This document shows, piece by piece, positions 55,744 to 64,000 of a stretch of 64,000 nucleotides of DNA. The DNA is from Erpobdella octoculata. Its lineage: Eukaryota > Annelida > Clitellata > Hirudinida > Erpobdellidae. Made by a program: the position numbers and the translations under genes. Under the pieces are notes generated by a model. The model was not told the origin of the DNA and did no database searches. It saw only the letters and a program-made list of their open reading frames with translations. The stretch is from assembly GCA_963978895.1 (NCBI GenBank), contig OZ022247.1, positions 15,818,312 to 15,882,311 on the forward strand, written 5' to 3'. Numbering within the stretch: position 1 is the stretch's first letter; each line of letters opens with the position of its first letter.

Positions 55744-56199
55744 CCTCCCACCCGAAAAGACGATAACCAGTACTGGTTATCGTTGTAAGAATATACAACA
55801 TAAACTAAAAGACTGGCCTAAAAAAAAGCTACATACATCATTGAATAGAATAATTAAAGTGTTTTCATACTGAGTTTGATGCTATCATCAAATAAAAAAA
55901 CGTAAGAATGGCCATCATACCAAAGAAAATTGTTCCAAAAAGCTCTACGTCATTGAATGAAATATAATACACTCAAACAGAAATGTAAACATCGCAAATA
56001 AAAGGAAATGCTTGTTATCTTCTGATCTTCTTCCATCTTCCTTCGTTATGCTTGCCCTTCAAAAGCATTACATAACGTTCGTCAAAGATTCAGCATCTTC
56101 ATTATAATCTTCTTCTTGGTTCATCTAAATTAACTAACAAAAAGTCATGCGAAATCATCCGCGGCTGTCCATTATAGTTATAATAATCCACAGAAAAAA

Positions 56200-56694
56200 A
56201 CATCACCTACTCCGTTCAAAGAATATTTTAAACTCGAAGTATTAGACAAACCGGATGAATCTACATAATAAAAAGACTTATCGCGTCCTCTCCTATATTT
56301 AAACATTAGGTAATATTCCTGTAAAGCCAATGCCCACCTACTGAGCTTTGCATTCTTAGAGGCAGCTTCGGTTAAGTAAGTAAGTGGTTGTGGTCCGGTT
56401 TACGTGTCGATAATCTACCGCCAAACGAACACCTCCTTGACCCTTGGAACCCTTCAACACACACACCATCGGACTAACCATGGGACTTTGTGAAAGAACA
56501 ATAATATTTTGTTGAAACATTTCCTGTATCTGGTTCGATACAGCCTTCTTAATAAGTTCGGGGGTCCTGTATGTTTTCAACTTTTTCGGAATAAAATCAG
56601 GCGTAATTTTAATTTCATGATACACGCCAGAACAAAGACCTATTTTTCCTGAAAATACCTTTGTAAAATTAACTAAATTATTTGTTAATTGGCC
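56200..56694 (-). pseudogene. RT start fused by deletion to RNase H end
   Basis: Minus strand: HEIKITPDFIPKKLKTYRTP, then KGSKGQGGVRLAVDYRHVNR (RT start). After a break at about 56375 comes EAASKNAKLSRWALALQEYY, the end of gypsy RNase H. The YxDD box and most of both domains are gone. Confidence 0.75.
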
Positions 56695-56976
56695 CTATTG
56701 TAATTCACTTAAATGATTTAAAATGTTTTTCTCTATTCTAGTACTGAGTAAGGCAATTTCTATATCGGACTTATCTAAGACTTCGACTTTCCCAAAGTCT
56801 ATGTTTTTGTCGTAAATGATCGAACAACTGCTTACCAAGGCCTTTACGATACGTTCATGATATTTACGTATCTTGTTGGCATGCAGATGATATTGATTAC
56901 CATCAATTTCAACTATGAAAGAATAAGGTGATTTCACTCGAACAATTGTTCCAGGACCTTGCCATCTGTTTAACAT
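56695..56976 (-). pseudogene. Module following integrase
   Basis: Minus strand, 93 residues: RWQGPGTIVRVKSPYSFIVE then LHANKIRKYHERI. This GPG...LHANK-R-YH segment is the GPY/F-like C-terminal part of integrase in this gypsy group, followed by a linker to RT. Confidence 0.7.
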
Positions 56977-57178
56977 TTTAGATTTATTTTTATCTAGTGC
57001 TAATATAATAACAGGATTACCTAATTGAAATTTACGATTGGTACTTCTTAAGTTATAATATTTAACCTAACGATTTTGTTCGTTATTACCAGCAAGATCT
57101 GCTTATTCGCGTGCTTCTTGTAGAGCTTTACGGAGATCACTTAAATATTGACTTGGATTTTTTCCTAACTTATTTCCC

Positions 57179-58099
57179 TCATTTACCCATGAATCTTTTA
57201 AAATAGATAATAAATCCTCTGGGAGCAGTTCCATAAATTAATGTATAAAGGCTCACATGTGTTGTGGAAGACGGCTTCTCGCGAAGACTCCACATAATGA
57301 AAGGCAATAATTTAAACCATCGTCTTGGATGATCCTGGGACAACTTATAAATCATGGTTTTAATACTTTGATTACAACGTTCCACAATACCGGCTGCCTC
57401 GGAATGTCCCGGAGTATTGAAACGTGGACTGCACTTTAAATATTTTAAGAATTCCTTAGTCAAAAAGCTCGTGAAATTACTTCCACAGTCAGAGCTAATA
57501 ACTCGCGGAATTGAAAAAGTCATGAAAATCTTTAGAAGGCAATCACAGACGCCTCGTGCCGTCAATGAGTGTAAAGAAAAAGCCATCGGCCATTTTGAAA
57601 AAAGATCAACTACGACTAGTGCATAATTGAACTTGGGTGGGGGATTCAATGGAAACAATGGACCTATGCAATCCATTACGAGATGACTAAAAAGAAATTC
57701 ATCTCCTCTGGGTTTTGGTTGGATCGGGATACGATCTCTCACCTTTACAGGCGCCCTTAATTGACATATTTTGCAGGATTCGCAAAATTCTTTAACTTTG
57801 GTCTCCATCTCTGGGAACCAAAAATTCATGCGAATGCGCTGTAAGGATGACTCAGCCGCCATGTGTCCGGCACACGGAGCTTCATGACCTAATTGTAAAA
57901 TAATGGGAATCCGATTAATAGGTAAAAATAACTGTTTTAATTTAAGTCCCCACAAAGCTTTCCTATGAAATAACATATTTCCTTCGATAAAGAATCCCCT
58001 TTTCTTTCGAAGTGCATATTCCCAAAAAGGTTTTAAAGAGGTGAAATTTTTTTTGTTCTCTAACAGAATAAGTGGTAGGAACACCCATCCTACTATCAT
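57179..58099 (-). pseudogene. Integrase of the Gmr1-like element
   Basis: About 300 residues on the minus strand. HHCC zinc domain (LGHEAPCAGHMAAESSLQRI; FCESCKICQ). Catalytic D in VMDCIGP, D in SSDCGSNF and E in AAGIVERCNQS. It ends with YGTAPRGF. The core is open; a stop follows before the next module. It inserts the cDNA into the host genome. Confidence 0.8.
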
Positions 58100-58729
58100 T
58101 TATAACAGGAATTCCTGTAATAGTCTCTTCATTATCAATGGAATCAGGAATAACAGGATTTCCTGTAATAGTCTCTTCGTTATTAATGGTAATAGGAATA
58201 ACAGGATTTCCTGTAATAGTCATATCATTAATAATGAAAATATCTGAGGCTTCTTCGGCAGGACTAACCACGCCCCCAACCGCTACATCGTTAACCTGTA
58301 CCGTTTGAACCGCTGTAACCTCCACCTCATTGTCGTTGGCAAAATCCGACAACCACGACAATAACATTTCATTCTCTGATATTTTCGCAGGTAAAGAATT
58401 AATTAAATCAGCATTCTCCTGAGGAACCACAACCTCATACAAAGTCTCTGCTTCTCAAGTCTTTCATTAACCCCAGGATGAATAATGATGGCCTCACTCA
58501 ACGTAGGTAAAACTGAAAAAAAGATTTTAGGAGCAATGTTTACGGTTTCATGTGCTCTATGCACTGGTTGTAACAGCAGCTCAACACACTCAACTGTTTT
58601 GTGTGAACCAACCACATCGACCAACTCCACCTTTGTAGTTGGACGAACGCCTAACGCGTCCACTAAGTCTTTCCTAATGCAATTAGTTTCTGCACCGTTA
58701 TCAATTGAAGCTAACTGGGTTGACTTCAA
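58100..58729 (-). pseudogene. Protease and linker of the Gmr1-like element
   Basis: Minus strand: LASIDNGAETNCIRKDLVDA (active-site D-N-G-A in place of D-S/T-G-A), then FFSVLPTLSEAIIIHPGVNE. After a frame shift comes an acidic linker with 3-4 tandem repeats of ETITGNPVIP type (about 58235-58090). The Asn in the active-site triad is unusual. Confidence 0.65.
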
Positions 58730-60785
58730 AAGACTCGATCATGCTGGGTTTGTGTCATCGCTTAGACAATCATCTCTCTTTAGTAACCCAGCCTCCACTA
58801 CGGACGATTTCGCCATACAACTTAAAATTGTCATCACAGCCAAAATCAATATATTTCTTCCTCTCAAGTTAACTCGCAAGCGAGCAAGTAAACCGATAGT
58901 TAAATGGCTTTTTCCTGCCGCAATATCAGCAAAGAGAGAGAGAGACGTCATCTTGAACGAATCTGGCTTCGTACTCATGACGAGTCTGATCGTGCAACTT
59001 ATCATACCTCCTGTCGGCTCACCAACTTCCTCATCAACAGCTCTCGTCAAGAACACTGCCGTCGAGAGATCGAATCCTGTATTAATCCAAAGCAGCGTTG
59101 GTCAAAAATCAAGAAACTTCTTCACTCGAGTGATCCCAAGAGTTCTGTGATTGATTTTGACACCAGACAATGTGATGACTTTTCTAAATATTTTGTAAAC
59201 ACAATTACTGACTTAAGAAAATGAATAACTCTCAATAAGTCATCTATATTCACTTCTCTACCTCCTGATTCTATTAGCAACCAGTATTTATCTTCCTTAC
59301 CAGCCGTCAAAACTCCTCTCTTCCCTTCCCGACAAATTATCCGACTTGGATTACATTCCAACATCAATAATCAAATCGCTTTCATCAGTTTTTTCAGAGC
59401 TCATTGCCAGGCTTGCCAATTTGTCATTCACCGAGGGTATCTTTCCAGCATCTTTCAAACAAGCACAAGTATCACCTATACTAAAAAAACCTACACTCGA
59501 CAATTTAGATTTTTCCAACTACCGTCCAATATCTAATTTCAACAACATCTCTAAAATACTTGAACGCTTATTCCTCTCTTGTGTTAAACTACATGTTACA
59601 TCTTTTTCAAATTTCAACCCTTATCAGTCAGCTTATCGATCAAATCATTCAACTGAGACAGCTCTCTTACTTGCCTTTGACAATTTTTTTCACTCTGCCG
59701 ACACTGGAAAATCCACACTCTTAGTTTCATTTGACCTTAGTTCAGCATTCGATACAATTGATCACAATATACTTATTAATCGTCTTACTAACTCATTTGG
59801 ATTTTCAGGCCCTGCTCTGAATTGGCTATCATCGTACATTACTGGTCGTAGCCAGTACGTCAAAGTTGGTATTCAATCATCCCCCGAAACGTGTCTTTCT
59901 GGTGTTCCTTAAGGCTCTGTCTTAGGCCCACTCCTCTTCACCATTTATATTTCACCTGTGGCATCAATAACCTCGCACCTTGGAGTTTACCAACAACAGT
60001 ATGCAGACGACACTCAACTTTACATTGGCATTTCCCGTTCTGGTGCTACCGCGAACTTACACCTTCTCGAAACAGCTCTTTCAAACCTTGCTTTGTGGTT
60101 CTCCCGCAATGGTCTCGCTTTAAATCCTAGTAAGTCTGACACAATACTCTTAGGCACTAATAAACGCAACAAATCCTTATCGTCAGTTTCTAGCGTCAAG
60201 GTTGACAATTCAACCGTTCCTTTAGCAAGTCATATCAAGCTTCGTGGTGCCACTCTAGACAGTTCTTTCACCTTTCACAATCACGTCAAACTCATCTCCA
60301 AGTCTTGTTACTTTCACATTAAAGCTCTTCGCCATATCCGTCACACACTGGACTTACAGATTTCCAGCCTCATTGGCCACGCTCTGGTCAGCTCGCGGCT
60401 TGATTATGCCAACTCAATCCTCTATGGTGCTCCAAAATCTTCCATCAAAGTACTCCAAAAAATTCAAAATACCCTCGCACGTGTCATTCTACAAGTGGAC
60501 AGGTCGGTTCACTCTGTTTTCTTACTGGAAAAAAAAAATCAAATTTAAAATTGCTACAATAGCATTCAAGGCTGCTTCAACCTCTACTCCCAAATATCTT
60601 GCTACCCATACACTCCCTCCAGTCAGCTCCGCTCTTCAACTCAATTTCTTCTTCAACCCGAATTTTCACACTAAGTTTGCTGCAGCTCCTCTGATTTGGA
60701 ACTCACTTCCTTCCTATATTAAATCTGCTTCATTTCTTTCCCTCTTTAAACGTACTTTAAAAACTCATCTTTTCTAGTTAAATTA
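58730..60785 (+). pseudogene. LINE (CR1/Jockey-like) RT inserted in the Gmr1-like element
   Basis: The plus strand begins between endonuclease and RT (DHAGFVSSLRQSSLFSNPAS). RT follows: SPILKKPTLDNLDFSNYRPI, SFDLSSAFDTIDHNIL, then a stop in GVP-stop-GSVLGPLLF (59910), and QQQYADDTQLYIG (Y-A-D-D). The C-terminal part has IWNSLPSYIKSASFLSLFKR and ends at 60775. Frame breaks occur near 58920, 59225, 59345 and 60540. The 5' third with the endonuclease is absent. It copies its own RNA at a nicked target site. Confidence 0.85.
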
Positions 60786-60843
60786 GTCAGCTCATCTCAC
60801 GTTCACCCGCCTCACATTCGTTTACCTCATTGGCGTTAAATAA

Positions 60844-61232
60844 TTTTGATTTGATTTGATTTGATTTGGTTTGGTTTGGTTTGATTTGATTTGATTTGAT
60901 TTGATTTGATTTGATTTGATTTGCTTTGCTTTGCTTTGTTTTGCTTTGCTTTGCTTTGCTTTGCTTTGCTTCGCTTCGCTTCGCTTCGATTCGATTCGAT
61001 TCGATTCGATTCGATTCGATTCGATTCGATTCGATTCGATTCGATTCGATTCGATTCGATTCGATTCGATTCGATTCGATTCGATTCGATTCGATTCGAT
61101 TCGATTCGATTCGATTCGATTCGATTCGATTCGATTCGATTCGATTCGATTCGATTCGATTCGATTCGATTCGATTCGATTTGATTTGATTTGATTTGAT
61201 TTGATTTGATTTGATTTGATTTGATTTGATTG
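60844..61232. repeat. Pentanucleotide tail array of the LINE
   Basis: About 78 units. The order of unit types is TTTGA, TTTGG, TTTGA, TTTGC, TTCGC, then about 39 copies of TTCGA (about 60986-61180), then TTTGA. It directly follows the LINE 3' end. Confidence 0.95.
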
Positions 61233-61319
61233 TTGATTGATTAGTCATCACCTCTCTAAAAGGTCGTTTATAAAATCGTTCGGTTTCGATTATAGGAGAC
61301 TCATTCAAACCTATTTAAA

Positions 61320-62080
61320 TATTTTTATTTGGAGGAGAATCATCTGGATTCATTATATGGCAACAGTTAATTTTAACATTTTTCTGGTTTGGACAATCTC
61401 TGGCAATGTGACCTAATTTCTGACAACTATAACAAAGGGATGTTCCTTTATTACTATTCTTATTATAATTCCTAGTCGTCATTGATTGACCACTAAAACG
61501 CTGTTGATAGGGTATAGGGTGGTTAGCCCTTGGTTTATAATTAGTGTTCGGGTTAATATTTGGTCTACTATGAGGTGCATTCCCCCTCACGTCGTTAGAT
61601 CTTGGACAAGCATACTGAATGATATGACATTCATTATCACGTACTGCCATATAATTCTCGGCTGCCTGTGCAAGTTGATCCCAGCCTAACCATCCATCTT
61701 TCTCAAAAGTTGACAAGTGATCAAGACAACCCCGTGGCATTACCTCTTTTAACCTATCAGCACAGAGTAAATCTATTAAACTATCAAAGAAATTTACTTC
61801 TCTACTTTGTATATAATATGTTTAAGCAGTGTGTAAATGTGACGCAAATTCTATATAGGTTTGGTTATGGGTCTTCAACATCGACAGAAAGCGTTGCCTT
61901 AATATTAAAGGACTTATCCTACATCCCAACAATAAAATTCTCTTAAGTTCATAAGAGTTTTCGATGTGGGATGATGGTAAATGGTTACTGAGACTTCTGC
62001 CACTCTCATTCAATTTAGCCAATAAAATTTTAGGTTTTATGTTATCTTCTACTTTGTATGAAATGAATTGCTTCTCCATA
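61320..62080 (-). pseudogene. gag of the Gmr1-like element
   Basis: Minus strand from 62079: MEKQFISYKVEDNIKPKILL and further capsid-like sequence, with a frame break at about 61822. FFDSLIDLLCADRLKEVMPR then follows, with GCLDHLSTFEKDGWLGWDQL and zinc knuckle CYSCQKLGHIARDC (about 61435-61394). It ends at about 61320, where the frame to protease is lost because of the LINE insertion. Gag binds element RNA and forms particles. Confidence 0.75.
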
Positions 62081-63060
62081 AATTAAAAAAACACGGTATA
62101 GTCAATAAATCGGATGGAAAAGGTCCGACTAATTTGCTAATATTATTCCTATTATTGGAAAGTTCGACGCTTTGTAAATATATTTAATGAAATTATTATT
62201 AACGACATTATATATTTTAATACATTATATATAATATATTAATATATTAAATAAAAAGTTATTAGCCGCAAAAGTTTAACGCTTTGCGAATATAATTTGA
62301 GCATACAGCATACATCGTAACTTTTTATAAACAAGTTGAAAATAAATAAATCACCGAAGTAATACATCAGCGGGTTTTCCCAATATCAGCTATTGAAGAT
62401 TGGGTTTTTGTAGGGGTTTTTTTTCATCATCAGCCATTAAAAGTTGGGTTGTTTCTTTGGCTTTTTTTCACTATCACCCAAAATATGTTGTTCATTTCGT
62501 AGGCGGTTTTTTCACTATCACCCAATAATTGTTGTTTTTTTCGTAGGCTGTTTTTCCGATACCATCAAATAATAGTGTTTCTCATAGGCGGTTTTTTCAC
62601 TATCACCCATTTAACATGGTTTTTTTCGTAGGCTGTTTTTTCCAATTCGCCGATTAAAGGTTTTTTTACGTAGGCATTTTTTCCTAATTCATCCAATCAA
62701 ATAGAAGACCATTCCAAAACGTGTCCAAGTGAAAAATCATGTGCTACTAACTATTTTAGTCACAAGCTTCGCTTGTGAAGCGTGCGTAAAGTTATTACTA
62801 TAACTGCGCATCGGTGTTGTTTTTGAGCTTAGAGTGCGATTTGAGTGCGACTACCTTTACTATTAATATGTAAAAACTCACACTCTTCGCGCGCGAAGCG
62901 TGCGTCAAGTGCTGGTTCCCTACTATAAAAGCGCAATGATGTATTATGTATTACGTCACCCGATTAGCATCTACAGGTCTGAAAAAACCCACGTTGATAG
63001 ATTATGAGACCCTGAACACGGTTTGTTAGGGCACTTTTTTGTTAAAATGTTTAAATAAAA
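62081..63060. repeat. Non-coding region with a T-rich minisatellite
   Basis: 62390-62690 holds about five degenerate units of about 57 bp built on CACTATCACCCAA and TTTTTTCGTAGGCGGTTTTT. Blocks GTTTAACGCTTTGCG occur at about 62272 and 63077, and GCGAAGCGTGCGT at about 62777 and 62895. No gene seen. Confidence 0.6.
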
Positions 63061-63165
63061 ATTATTAGCTGCGAAAGTTTAACGCTTTGCGGACATATAT
63101 ATGAACCATGCAATTCCACAATGTAAGGTGGATACATACACACGCTCCGCCGTACGCAAGCGCCC

Positions 63166-63966
63166 TTGCTCCACGACACTATCTTTGACGAAAATCTCGA
63201 CTTCCTCTGCTTAAGTGAAACCTGGATAACATCTGATGCCCCAGAGGTAATCAAGCTAGACATGGCTCCACCTGGATTTTCCGTCATCCAAAAACACCGA
63301 GGATCGTATGTGGACAAAAGAGGTAGAGGGCTTGCCATCATTCACTGCAACAACCTCCTCTGCTCCCAGGTACCCACGGATCCAACGCATGAATTCGAGC
63401 ATCTGGTAGCAAAAATATCCATTTCACAACAACATCTGCTCATAGCTGTTATCTACAGACCACCTGGTCACATCTCTCATGTCTTCATTAACGAATTTTC
63501 TCATTTTCTCGAATTAATATTTTCCATTGGTCACAAATTTATAATATGTGGCGATTTCAATGCACTCTCCTCTTCAACATCCATCGATCCAACTCTCCAG
63601 GAGTTGCTTGATGAACTCAACCTCATCCAGCAAGTCTCTGTACCAACCCACTCGAGAGGCAACATTCTCGACCTACTCGTCTCTTGCAGCAGCACACCAT
63701 ACCTACTGACGGAAGTCAGCACACACAGCTTATTCTATTCCGATCACTACTTAGTCTCAACCATCATCACTCACTCAAAACCCATCAGCAATCGCATCAC
63801 CACCCATCATCGAAATTTAAAATCTATTGATTGGCTCGCCTTCAACAGAGACATAATCAACTCATCACTACTCGATCACAACAACCTCACAGCTGATGAG
63901 TATACCGAGCTCATGATAACAACCATGAAATGTTTACTCGACAAGTTTGCCCCTATCCGTATCTAA
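63166..63966 (+). pseudogene. LINE AP-endonuclease domain (partial, runs to window end)
   Basis: 266 residues, possibly starting before 63166 in the same frame. APE-type motifs: FLCLSETWI, YVDKRGRGLAIIHC, LLIAVIYRPPG, FIICGDFNALSS, PTHSRGNILDLLVS and YSDHYLVST. Catalytic SETW, GDFN and SDH are intact. A stop lies at 63964-63966, so the link to an RT downstream is broken or frameshifted. CR1/Jockey-like by pattern. Confidence 0.8.
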
Positions 63967-64000
63967 ACGCTCAGGAAGAGCGTCACAAGGACCATCTTAT

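Larger units (their letters stand above)
55165..62080 (-). mobile_element. Gmr1-like Ty3/gypsy element, split by a LINE and internally deleted
   Basis: Read on the minus strand: gag (62080-61320), [LINE insertion], protease (58729-58400), integrase (58100-57180), post-integrase module (56976-56695), start of RT (56625-56375), end of RNase H (56373-56200), polypurine tract (GGGTGGGAGG, 55744-55753) and 3' LTR (55743-about 55165). Integrase lies before RT, as in copia and in Gmr1-like gypsy elements. Most of RT and RNase H is deleted. No matching 5' LTR is visible above 62100. Confidence 0.8.

Noticed and set aside
60916..61194. Phe-Asp-Ser-Ile-Arg repeat ORFs
   Set aside because: They are translations of the TTCGA pentanucleotide array, open in three frames because 5-bp units contain no stop.
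62420..62445. Hammerhead core in reverse strand (CTGATGATG)
   Set aside because: No GAAA at the right distance and no stem I complement. It is part of a T-rich minisatellite.

Overview
This is a gene-poor, AT-rich stretch of an animal nuclear genome. It contains spliced coding sequence, non-LTR and LTR retrotransposons, hAT DNA transposons, tRNA-derived repeats and very long (TA)n and (TAA)n tracts. There is no rRNA, no true tRNA gene, and no bacterial or organellar gene order. An invertebrate is most likely. A Ty3/gypsy element with integrase ahead of reverse transcriptase (Gmr1-like, first described in deuterostomes) hints at a marine deuterostome such as a tunicate, but I cannot fix the species.

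Only one region looks like an ordinary host gene: 17889-19348 on the minus strand. It has two exons and encodes a predicted 458-residue type I membrane protein (signal peptide, one sushi/CCP domain, furin-like site, transmembrane helix, long tail). Almost everything else is mobile DNA in layers.

Layout. 1-1761: deleted LTR retrotransposon. 2.2-3.6 kb: Penelope-like element (PLE) pieces around (TA)n. 3.6-5.6 kb: diverged tRNA-like repeats. 7-8.6 kb: decayed gene of an uncharacterised multicopy family. 9.07-10.19 kb: two near-identical 271-bp direct repeats. 10.5-11.8 kb: (TAA)n plus a LINE with a restriction-like endonuclease. 11.8-17.7 kb: PLE copies around a 3.7-kb inverted array of 297-bp tRNA-like units. 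17.9-19.3 kb: host gene. 22.9-30 kb: LINE, PLE, SINE and hAT debris. 30.3-32.9 kb: terminal-inverted-repeat element. 33.85-38.97 kb: nearly complete but mutated gypsy element. 40.5-46 kb: hAT, LINE, PLE and palindromes. 46.1-53.6 kb: one PLE copy broken by a LINE, a SINE, a hAT element and a foldback element. 55.2-62.1 kb: Gmr1-like gypsy element split by a LINE. 63.2 kb to the end: a LINE endonuclease running out of the window.

The most interesting system is the PLE population. At least seven copies carry a hammerhead-ribozyme fold between the 3' UTR and the start of the coding region. The copies end at nearly the same place in the N-terminal coding region, directly against (TA)n, and several are bounded by (TA)n on both sides. 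This suggests PLEs with ribozyme-bearing pseudo-LTRs that insert into TA microsatellites. Two pairs face each other across one shared TA tract.
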